Origin: an uncultured Myxococcales bacterium
GTDB taxonomy: Bacteria > Myxococcota_A > UBA9042
Reading direction: 5' to 3'
Assembly (NCBI GenBank): GCA_937915965.1
Contig: CALGHC010000870.1
Coordinates: 1 to 21,003, forward strand
Length of the DNA: 21,003 nucleotides
This document shows, one piece after another, positions 15,408 through 21,003 of this stretch. Both the position numbers and the translations under genes were made by a program. Position 1 is the stretch's first letter, and every line of letters begins with the position of its first letter. The notes under the pieces were generated by a model, which saw only the letters and a list, made by a program, of their open reading frames with translations, was not told where the DNA came from and ran no database searches.

Positions 15408-16024
15408 CGGCCTGCGACCTCATCGGTGCGGAGTGTTCGAGCGATGCCGGGACGGATGACCGCCTCGTCGATGCCAATTAGCACCCGACGCACCCCCAAG
15501 GCCATCGAACGAGACGAGATCGTCGCGCCCGAGATGGCGACGATGTCCTCGCCATGGCGAACTGGATCGACGGCACGCTTGCCGCGGAACTGCTTGCGAA
15601 AGCGCTTCTCGCGGATCGCGTCGCCGTGGGCCTCTCGGTAGACCATGACCTCGACCCGGCGCACGGTGCCATCGGTCCCGATCAACACGCCAAATGTGAT
15701 CGGTAGATGCTGACCCCTCTCGTGGTCGATGACGGCGACGCCCTGGACCGCGCCGTCCTTCAACCCGTAGTAGACGGTCCAGTCGGCCGTGGCTGGCCGG
15801 CCAAGGCGCTTGGCGACCGCAGCCTGCTGCGCTGGATCGAGGTGCAGCCGCTTGTAGGTCACCCGCTGGCAGTCGGCGAAGAAGGACTTGAGCAACTCAG
15901 CGCGGCTCCAGTACGTGGTCGCTGCGCCAGCGGAAGAGGCTGAAGCGACCAACGCGGCGGCGGCGAGCGCGGCGACGAGGTGGACTCGCCCGCGGTTGAA
16001 ACGGCAGTTGGTTCTGGCCTTCAT
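15404..16024 (-). CDS. FMN-binding domain protein, exported
   Basis: A 206-residue protein of the covalent-FMN domain kind (RnfG/NqrC-like PF04205). A signal peptide covers about 1-35 (to SAGAATTYW). The domain has YGLKDGAVQGVAVIDHERG (86-104), the core FGVLIGTDGTVRRVEVMVYRE, and VAISGATISS (162-171). T168 of SGAT is the residue to which the ApbE flavin transferase attaches FMN; the usual Asp three residues before the Ser is Val162 here, and no apbE gene is in the window. I chose ATG at 16022-16024; the frame runs on to 16216 but would bury the signal peptide. It heads a tightly coupled trio (GTGA, ATGA). Likely a periplasmic electron carrier. Family confident, partner not proven. Confidence 0.82.
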   Translation of the reverse strand: MKARTNCRFNRGRVHLVAALAAAALVASASSAGAATTYWSRAELLKSFFADCQRVTYKRLHLDPAQQAAVAKRLGRPATADWTVYYGLKDGAVQGVAVIDHERGQHLPITFGVLIGTDGTVRRVEVMVYREAHGDAIREKRFRKQFRGKRAVDPVRHGEDIVAISGATISSRSMALGVRRVLIGIDEAVIRPGIARTLRTDEVAGR

Positions 16025-16080
16025 ATCGGCTCGCTCGGCGACGCGGCTGCTGGCTCGCTCGGGACCCGCGCTGGAACCTG

Positions 16081-16104
16081 CGCCGGGAGCCGCGCCGGGA
16101 GCCG
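16081..16104. repeat. 12-bp tandem repeat (2 copies) upstream of the FMN-binding gene
   Basis: CGCCGGGAGCCG occurs twice without a gap at 16081-16092 and 16093-16104, in the 279-base gap between the porin and FMN-protein genes. Its minus-strand translation (GAAPGAAP) would matter only if the FMN protein began further upstream, which I do not favour. The rest of this gap (16110-16260) is AT-richer than the genes, as a promoter region would be; I could not fix promoter hexamers. Confidence 0.6.
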
Positions 16105-16270
16105 CACCGGTCACGTTGATGGCCCCGGCAGTTTTGCTAACGGATTTCACTTTCAACCTCAACCCCAAGTCGGCCTCAGTCGCAGACAAGCGTTTGTGGC
16201 TACTGCTGTCATGCACAAACTACGTCCTCGCGTCTGGAAAGACAGAACTTGGGCCGGAACTGACCCGATC

Positions 16271-16310
16271 TGGCCCGATCGTTCTAGAACTGGCCCGATC
16301 GTTCTAGAAC
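16271..16310. repeat. 20-bp tandem repeat with a perfect palindrome at the porin stop codon
   Basis: A 20-base unit is exactly repeated at 16271-16290 and 16291-16310; a partial third copy precedes it (16261-16270). Each unit contains the perfect ten-base palindrome GTTCTAGAAC (16281-16290 and 16301-16310). The porin stop codon TAG (16304-16306) lies within the second palindrome. Centre-to-centre spacing of 20 bases is about two helical turns, which would suit two regulator dimers on one face of the DNA; slippage during replication is the alternative. Confidence 0.75.
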
Positions 16311-17794
16311 AGGAATGCAAATGAGCTGACCCAGCTGGGCTCCAGTTCGACCGCGCCGCTAAGAAGGTGGTGAGGCTGACCATCCACCGCACGGGAGGTC
16401 AGCTGCAGTTCGTTCTTCCAGACGAACGCCTCGACTGGTCGCCAGTTGAGGCCGAGGGTCAGGCGCTCCGCGTCGTAGCTGTCGACAACGGCCGTGTCGG
16501 TGTCGACGGCCTCGACCCGCAGCGAAGCGGTGAGCGTCGAGTCGACGAGATCGTCGGGCAAGACCGACCACAACCACGGAATACGGAAATGCCAGTTGGC
16601 CTGAGCGTACCAGCCGGCCATGCCGACCGGCACCGCGACGCGTGTGTTCGCCTCGCTGGCGAGCGAGAAGCCCTGCACGAAACCGGGGTCGATGAAGGCG
16701 CGGGTGTACTCGCCGAGCAGCTCGAGGCGACCAAGACGCCAGGTCAGGTCGGCTCCCACCATGCCGACCCGCGCACCGACGTCGTCGTAGGCACCGCTGT
16801 AGCCGCTGACCGCAAGCTCAAGTCCCAACGAGGGGCTGAAGGCGAAGCGCCCGACGAGGGCCTTGTCGTCGTTGTTGTCTTCGCCCTTGGAGCCGATCGC
16901 CCCCTTGAGGCCGTGTGCCTCGCTAATCCGCGCGTCCAGGCCGTTGATCGCGTACAGCTCGTAGGACAGCCGGGTGTCTCCCCAACTCCAGCCGCCGAGG
17001 ATCCCTGCGCCGGCCTCAAACCACGTGGTCGGCGTCACCGTTGTCAGCGCCATCGGCCGGTCGGTGAGATCGCGAGTCGGCGCGTCGTGGCGCAAGTTGA
17101 AGGCGCCAAACGGCACCAGCACGATTCCCCCGCGAACGGTCAGCCAGTCGGTCAAGCGAAGGTCGACTACAGCGAACTCAAGCAGGGCCTCGCCAGCCTC
17201 CATCACGCCATCTCGCTTGGCCGGGCTGCCACCGAACTCGACCTCGAACTCGGTCGAGGTCGACACCCGCGGCGAGATCTCGCTGTAGATGAAGAGGACG
17301 TAGCGGTGGTGGACGAATCGCGAATCCTGTCCGGATTCTTTGCGAAACTCGACCTCGCCATAGCCACCGAGGACAGTCGGGTGACCCATCGCTCCGAGCT
17401 TGTCGGTCAGGTTGTTGAGCAGGCTGGTGCGGTAGCGCAGGGCGCGCGCCGCGTTGTCATCACCGACCCCGTCGAGGTGCAAAGCGGGCCCACGCGCGCC
17501 CGCCGACGCCGCTTCAGCGGGGGCGGCCTCGAAGGCTTCGGCGCCGTCGAGGTCGAGAACAGGGCCGTCGGTCGGCGTCGCTGCTGGTGCGAGCAGCGCC
17601 GACGCGGCGACGGCCGCCGGGTGATCTGCCGCCGTGTGGCCTGCCGACGGAGCCTCTGTCGGCACTGCCAGGGCCGGCGCGGCACCGCAGCACAAGAACG
17701 CAGCGCAGGTCGCGAGCGCGAGGCCGAGCGGGCGATCGCCATCCCCGGGCACACGGGGCGGGATCGCGACGCAGCTGGAGCGGACGGCGGGCAT
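16304..17794 (-). CDS. Outer-membrane porin-like beta-barrel protein
   Basis: A 496-residue protein with signal peptide (about 1-43, ending PALA) and a Pro/Ala-rich linker (44-130) with two similar motifs, GPVLDLDG and GPALHLDG. From there on it is a beta-barrel: alternating hydrophobic residues, VLFIYSEISPRVSTSTEFEV, RGGIVLVPFGAFNLRHDAP and TTVTPTTWFEAGAGI, the style of phosphate-selective-type porins, and a C-terminal Phe in SFAFLF, the outer-membrane insertion signal. ATG at 17792-17794 has GGAG five bases upstream; the reading frame is open further, across a repeat tract, but this would put (Leu-Pro)n before the signal peptide. It lies between a helical lipoprotein and the FMN-protein operon, so it likely provides passage for the module's substrate. 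Ligand unknown. Confidence 0.82.
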   Translation of the reverse strand: MPAVRSSCVAIPPRVPGDGDRPLGLALATCAAFLCCGAAPALAVPTEAPSAGHTAADHPAAVAASALLAPAATPTDGPVLDLDGAEAFEAAPAEAASAGARGPALHLDGVGDDNAARALRYRTSLLNNLTDKLGAMGHPTVLGGYGEVEFRKESGQDSRFVHHRYVLFIYSEISPRVSTSTEFEVEFGGSPAKRDGVMEAGEALLEFAVVDLRLTDWLTVRGGIVLVPFGAFNLRHDAPTRDLTDRPMALTTVTPTTWFEAGAGILGGWSWGDTRLSYELYAINGLDARISEAHGLKGAIGSKGEDNNDDKALVGRFAFSPSLGLELAVSGYSGAYDDVGARVGMVGADLTWRLGRLELLGEYTRAFIDPGFVQGFSLASEANTRVAVPVGMAGWYAQANWHFRIPWLWSVLPDDLVDSTLTASLRVEAVDTDTAVVDSYDAERLTLGLNWRPVEAFVWKNELQLTSRAVDGQPHHLLSGAVELEPSWVSSFAFLF

Positions 17795-17837
17795 GGCGGC
17801 TCCGGTGTGCCGGCGCGAGGCCGACGAGGACGGTGAC

Positions 17838-17897
17838 GGCAACGGCAACGGCAACGGCAACGGCGACGGCGACGGCGACGGCAACGGCAACGGCAAC
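17838..17897. repeat. Hexanucleotide repeat tract in front of the porin gene
   Basis: Ten uninterrupted six-base units, GGCAAC x4, GGCGAC x3, GGCAAC x3 (plus strand), with one degenerate unit (GGTGAC) at 17832-17837. The tract fills most of the 109-base gap between the lipoprotein stop (17904) and the porin start (17794) and ends 43 bases before that start. Six-base steps keep the frame, so length change would alter spacing or leader structure rather than switch a frame. Simple repeats upstream of surface-protein genes are a known source of phase variation; here it is a hypothesis. Confidence 0.85.
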
Positions 17898-17903
17898 AGT
17901 CGA

Positions 17904-19049
17904 TCAATCACAGATGGTCTCGGCGTTGAGGGCGAAGACGGCCTCGAGCCCAGCGAGCACCGCGTCCGGGTCGAGCGAAGCGGCGGCGTCCTTGTCGAGC
18001 TCGGCCGCGATCGTCGCTGCGTGGCTGGTGCCGTGATCCGCATCCCAACCGAGCACGAACGGCTCAAGGATGCGCCAGTACATGCGCGCCTCGATGAGCT
18101 TGATCGTCGGATTGTCGCCAGCCTTCAGCTCGATCAGCTCGTGGGCGACGGAGAGGGCAAAGACCTCGCGCAGCATCCGGTCAACGTCGTCGACGATGCC
18201 CTGCACGTCGGCGGGCAGCGGCACGAGCGCGTCCTCGTTGCCCGTCTTGCCGGCGGCGGTGAGGGCGGCGTCGAGCGCGACCGCGCCGGCCTTCATCTTG
18301 GCGAGAATCGAGGCGTGGTAGGTGGTCTTGCAGCCGCTATCGCGCGACCGGGTCGTCGCGGCGATGCCCTGCGCCTTGGCGGGGTCGCCGCCGAGATCGG
18401 CACCGAAGTAGCCGACCGCCTCGTCCCAGTTCTTGCGTGCGCCGGCGCTCAGCTCGTGAAAGACCGACTGGTAGAAGAAGTGCTGCAGACTCTTGTCGAC
18501 GACCTGCGCGTGCCAGCCGATGCCACCGACGGCGTCCTTGGCGGTGGCGGCATCTGTCTTGCTGCCGGCTCCGATCGCCGCACAGATGTCAGCGTGAATC
18601 TCAGCGCCAATGGCCGCACCAACGTTCCAGGCGTGATCGTCCTTGCGCCCCGCCACCTTCGCCGCGAGCGAAGCGGTCTCGATGTACAAGCTCGCGATCT
18701 TGGTGGGGTCTGCCGACTCGGTGGCGGCGGGGCTCCACGAGGTGCAGTCGTCGCCGAAGTCGGCTGCTGAGAAGCTGGCGGCCTTGCGGATCGCCCCGAT
18801 CGCGCTGTACGCGCCGACCCGGGCCTGCTGGCTTTGCAGGTTGGCGAGAGAGAATGGCGCGTAGCCAGCCGCGGACTGCCCGCCGTTGCCGGCGTCGGTT
18901 GGCGTGGCGGCCGGCTCGCTGTCACAGCCCGCGACCAACACAAGACAAGCGAGGAGTCGGGCCGCACGAGCGGCACCGCGACGCAGCCGTTGGAACGCGG
19001 CGGTGCCGGCATGGGCAGCAGAGACGGGGTTGGCTGGGTGGGTGTTCAT
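17904..19049 (-). CDS. Helical lipoprotein, possibly imelysin/DUF4856-related
   Basis: A 381-residue lipoprotein: the signal sequence ends in LVLVAGC (Cys42), a clear lipobox. The rest is nearly all helical and Ala-rich. Two stretches stand out: FHELSAGARKNWDEAVGYFG, which recalls the WDEAxGYF pattern I associate with DUF4856/imelysin-like lipoproteins, and DNPTIKLIEARMYWRILEPF near 320. The imelysin GxHxxE motif is not visible, so the family link is tentative. Imelysins are linked to iron uptake; this role is not shown here. ATG at 19047-19049 with GGAG seven bases upstream. It follows the cupredoxin-like lipoprotein by 62 bases and precedes the porin by 109. Confidence 0.72.
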   Translation of the reverse strand: MNTHPANPVSAAHAGTAAFQRLRRGAARAARLLACLVLVAGCDSEPAATPTDAGNGGQSAAGYAPFSLANLQSQQARVGAYSAIGAIRKAASFSAADFGDDCTSWSPAATESADPTKIASLYIETASLAAKVAGRKDDHAWNVGAAIGAEIHADICAAIGAGSKTDAATAKDAVGGIGWHAQVVDKSLQHFFYQSVFHELSAGARKNWDEAVGYFGADLGGDPAKAQGIAATTRSRDSGCKTTYHASILAKMKAGAVALDAALTAAGKTGNEDALVPLPADVQGIVDDVDRMLREVFALSVAHELIELKAGDNPTIKLIEARMYWRILEPFVLGWDADHGTSHAATIAAELDKDAAASLDPDAVLAGLEAVFALNAETICD

Positions 19050-19111
19050 GTCTTCGCTCCATGGAAGTTGGGGTCGATCGTCGCTCGGCAACGGAGGTCG
19101 CCAGCCTGCGA

Positions 19112-19909
19112 TCATGGGCTGATGCACACGTGGCTGGCGGTAACCACCGCGTGGCCGTCCTTCTGCGCCGTGGTCTCGGCGCAGACCGTGCCAACGCCGC
19201 AGTCGTCGTCGGCAAAACACTGAAACTCCCGCAGCGCCGGAGTCCCCTGACACACCGGCGCCTTGGGCGAGGTGAGCAGGCAACGCCGGCCATTCGGCTC
19301 GCAGCACTGGCTCGTGGGGCAGTCCGCCGCCTTGGTGCAGCAGACCCAGTCACACTGGCCGCTTCCGGGCTCCTCGACGCAGACCACGCCGGTGTTCAGA
19401 TCCGCGCTGACGCCCACCCACGTGACGGTGCCGTAGTAAGGATCGACGACCTTCTGACCCGGCTGGGCGCGCTGGCTGTCGTAGTACTCGTAGACGCCGC
19501 GCTGCGTGAACGTGTGGCGCCACCAGACGTAATCGACGGGGCCGGCCGGCCCCTGCCGGGTGGCGACGTGACCGCCAGCGGCGACAAGGTTGGGCGAATA
19601 CAGCTCGACCGGTTCGCCGAGGCTGGTGATGTCGGTGGGGACCGACGGCGCCTCGTTGCGCCACTCGACGGTCTGGCCGACTTCGATGATCAAGCAAGGC
19701 ACGCCGTAGCTGCCATCTGCTGTGATCGGCACGATATTGCCGCCCGGATCAGCGGTCGCGGCGGGCTGAACCTGCGGCCCGTCGAGCCGACTCTCGCAGG
19801 CCATCAACGTCGGCATCGCCACCAACGACGAGACCAGCGCCAGCCGGAAGACGGCCCGACGAGGCGAGGCGCGACCGGGCACAAAGTGTGCGAGCGCAGG
19901 GCGGTTCAT
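19112..19909 (-). CDS. Lipoprotein with cupredoxin-like domain lacking copper ligands and Cys-rich C-terminus
   Basis: A 265-residue lipoprotein. Lipobox LMAC (35-38). Residues about 58-166 follow the cupredoxin outline: a strand with VEVGQTVEWRNE-like spacing (IIEVGQTVEWRNEAP), then HTFTQRGVYEYYDS and GTVTW, as in plastocyanin-like proteins. The usual copper ligands are absent: no His after the WRNE strand (VPTDIT), Asp144 where Cys belongs in YYC, and no His or Met before GTV. The C-terminal 177-262 has 13 Cys, including DWVCCTKAADC, SQCCEPNGRRC and CFADDDCGVGTVC, as in Cys-rich secreted proteins of Myxococcota. ATG at 19907-19909 overlaps the stop of the GT39-like gene (ATGA). Role unknown: sugar or protein binding at the surface is as likely as metal binding. 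Confidence 0.75.
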   Translation of the reverse strand: MNRPALAHFVPGRASPRRAVFRLALVSSLVAMPTLMACESRLDGPQVQPAATADPGGNIVPITADGSYGVPCLIIEVGQTVEWRNEAPSVPTDITSLGEPVELYSPNLVAAGGHVATRQGPAGPVDYVWWRHTFTQRGVYEYYDSQRAQPGQKVVDPYYGTVTWVGVSADLNTGVVCVEEPGSGQCDWVCCTKAADCPTSQCCEPNGRRCLLTSPKAPVCQGTPALREFQCFADDDCGVGTVCAETTAQKDGHAVVTASHVCISP

Positions 19910-21003
19910 GAGCGAGGCTCCTGTTCAAAGGCCGGTGGAGGCGACAGCGACGACGGCTGCGACGCCAGGCTGACGTCATCGACCGCTGCGGGGGAGGCGC
20001 GGCGCGGCACCAGACGAAAGAGCTGCAAGTCCGCGTCATGGCGATCGATCGCCGGGTCCCGAACGAACCGCGCGAGGGGCTCAAGCTCGCCACGCACGGC
20101 GTCGAGGCCACCCACCGACGAGGTGAACAGGAGGGTCGCGGGCAGACCGCGGCGTCGAAGGGCAGCGAGGGCCGTCGCCGCGTCGGTCGCGCGGGCGCTT
20201 CGCCAGGCGGGCAGCAGATGCTGCAAGACGCCGGTCTCTTCGCCAGCGAGAACCAGAAGCTGATCGGGCCGATATCGAGCGGCGATCCAATCGGCCATCT
20301 GCACGGCGGGCGGGGCGACACGGGTCTGTTCGACCAGGCGCGGCGCGCTGGCGACGAGCACCAACAAGCTCGCCGCCGCTGGCAGCCAACGAGTCAGCAG
20401 CCAAAACCGCGAAGCCGCCAGGCGAGAGCGAAGACCACCGGCCATGGTGGCGGCAGCGCAAAGCAGGAGCGGCACAAGCGGCAACACGTGGCGGGCCTTC
20501 TCGGGGTTTTGGGCCAGCGCGATCCAGACCAGGTAGGGCGCGGCGACCAGGGCGAGCGTGACCAGATCGGCGCGCGCGTCGACGCGGAAGGTTGCCGGCC
20601 CGGCGACAGTAGACAGAGCCGTAGCGGCAGGCGGAGCGGCGGCAGTAGACGGATCGGCGGTGGCAGACGGATCGGCGGTGGCAGACGGACTCGCCCGGCG
20701 CAAACCGAGCGCGACGCCGATCACCGCCGCGACAGCGGCGAGGCCCAGCGCGAATGGACCGATCGCCCACATCCCGATGTTCCAGGTGAAGGCCGCCATC
20801 CGGCCGCTGACGCCGTCCGACACGACGCTGCCGCCCCACACCTGGAAATGGCCAGCGACAAAGCGGTTGGCCACCTCCCACAGCGCAGCCGGCCCCCCTG
20901 CAAGGATGGTGAGCGGCACGAGCCAAGCGAGAACGGCGGCAACAAAGATCGCCGCGACCCGCCCGTGGCGGTGGCGAGCGCGCGCGGCCCGGCCACGCGG
21001 CAG
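19906..21003 (-). CDS. GT39-like polytopic membrane glycosyltransferase, C-terminal part (partial)
   Basis: The gene enters from the right edge without a start; 365 residues are visible and the stop is at 19906. The frame is open across the edge, and the GTG at 20917-20919 is internal, not a start. Visible: about six membrane helices (for example VAAIFVAAVLAWLVPLTIL, then WNIGMWAIGPFALGLAAVAAVIGVAL), the motif KARHVLPLVPLLL typical of the C-terminal half of GT39/ArnT-like glycosyltransferases that use lipid-linked sugars on the periplasmic side, and a C-terminal soluble part of about 150 residues. A low-complexity loop (ATADPS repeated) lies between two helices. It overlaps the lipoprotein downstream by four bases (ATGA). 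The catalytic acidic N-terminal loop is outside the window, so family is inferred. Confidence 0.7.
   Translation of the reverse strand: MPRGRAARARHRHGRVAAIFVAAVLAWLVPLTILAGGPAALWEVANRFVAGHFQVWGGSVVSDGVSGRMAAFTWNIGMWAIGPFALGLAAVAAVIGVALGLRRASPSATADPSATADPSTAAAPPAATALSTVAGPATFRVDARADLVTLALVAAPYLVWIALAQNPEKARHVLPLVPLLLCAAATMAGGLRSRLAASRFWLLTRWLPAAASLLVLVASAPRLVEQTRVAPPAVQMADWIAARYRPDQLLVLAGEETGVLQHLLPAWRSARATDAATALAALRRRGLPATLLFTSSVGGLDAVRGELEPLARFVRDPAIDRHDADLQLFRLVPRRASPAAVDDVSLASQPSSLSPPPAFEQEPRS
20651..20686. repeat. 18-bp tandem repeat (2 copies) inside the GT39-like gene
   Basis: GGATCGGCGGTGGCAGAC occurs twice in a row (20651-20668, 20669-20686). In frame it codes a repeated Ser/Ala/Thr/Ala/Asp/Pro motif in a loop between membrane helices. 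In-frame copy change would leave the protein intact. Confidence 0.75.

Noticed and set aside
16025..16216. Possible upstream extension of the FMN-binding protein to 16216
   Set aside because: It would place 64 low-complexity residues in front of a typical signal peptide and spans a 12-bp tandem repeat; start at 16024 is more likely.
17795..18067. Possible upstream extension of the porin gene through the hexanucleotide tract
   Set aside because: It would add a (Leu-Pro)n stretch and overlap the lipoprotein gene; the ATG at 17794 has its own ribosome-binding site and signal peptide.
17634..18770. Plus-strand frame with an Asp-Gly/Asn-Gly repeat, like a calcium-binding repeat protein
   Set aside because: The repeat comes from the hexanucleotide tract in the gap before the porin gene; the remaining frame is antisense to the lipoprotein and porin genes and has no signal peptide or glycine-rich nonapeptides.
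18437..20263. A 608-codon open frame on the plus strand across both lipoprotein genes
   Set aside because: Antisense to genes with lipoboxes and start sites; the product is Arg-rich and of low complexity, so it is a shadow.

Overview
This is a GC-rich window (the low-complexity third-position bias is obvious by eye) from a Gram-negative bacterium. It encodes an outer-membrane beta-barrel, several lipoproteins, an O-antigen-ligase-type polymerase, a Hanks-type Ser/Thr kinase and a Cys-rich secreted lipoprotein. That combination, plus the kinase style (HRDVSPPN catalytic loop, single C-terminal membrane anchor) and a SpoIID-family amidase enhancer/lytic protein outside a spore-former, points to Myxococcota or a related deltaproteobacterial lineage. 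This placement is inference from gene content, not a database result. I see no rRNA, tRNA, CRISPR array, insertion sequence or phage gene, and no gene-free stretch longer than 300 bases.

Layout. Fourteen of the sixteen genes are on the minus strand, so they are transcribed right to left. (1) 19906-21003: the C-terminal part of a polytopic GT39-like protein that runs off the right edge. It is coupled by an ATGA overlap to (2) a lipoprotein with a cupredoxin-like fold and a Cys-rich tail (19112-19909), then (3) a helical lipoprotein (17904-19049), (4) an outer-membrane porin-like barrel (16304-17794), and (5) a coupled trio: a covalent-FMN-type flavoprotein, a four-helix membrane protein with a heme-like His spacing, and a COG1232-type FAD oxidoreductase (13387-16024). 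A hairpin follows that last gene. (6) A new transcription unit with its own predicted promoter carries a TPR-like membrane protein, an NAD-dependent sugar epimerase/dehydratase, an ABC-2 exporter (ATPase and permease) and a small membrane protein (8272-13238).

In the middle are two plus-strand genes, a SpoIID/LytB-domain protein and a lipoprotein (5704-8249). They are divergent from a minus-strand operon of a membrane-anchored Ser/Thr kinase, a small transaldolase and an O-antigen-ligase/TPR protein (987-5569). Last on the left is etfB (12-767) with its own promoter-like sequence; etfA would be expected just outside the left edge.

How they may work together. The right half looks like an envelope module: two secreted lipoproteins, a porin, and a periplasmic flavoprotein with a candidate heme membrane partner, which would fit periplasmic redox chemistry or metal handling. 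The middle and left parts look like surface-glycan and cell-wall functions (O-antigen ligase, epimerase, ABC exporter, SpoIID) with a kinase in the same operon as a transaldolase and a ligase. The most interesting features are the cupredoxin-like lipoprotein that has lost the copper ligands, a hexanucleotide repeat tract in front of the porin gene, and a tandem 20-bp repeat with a perfect palindrome sitting on the porin stop codon.
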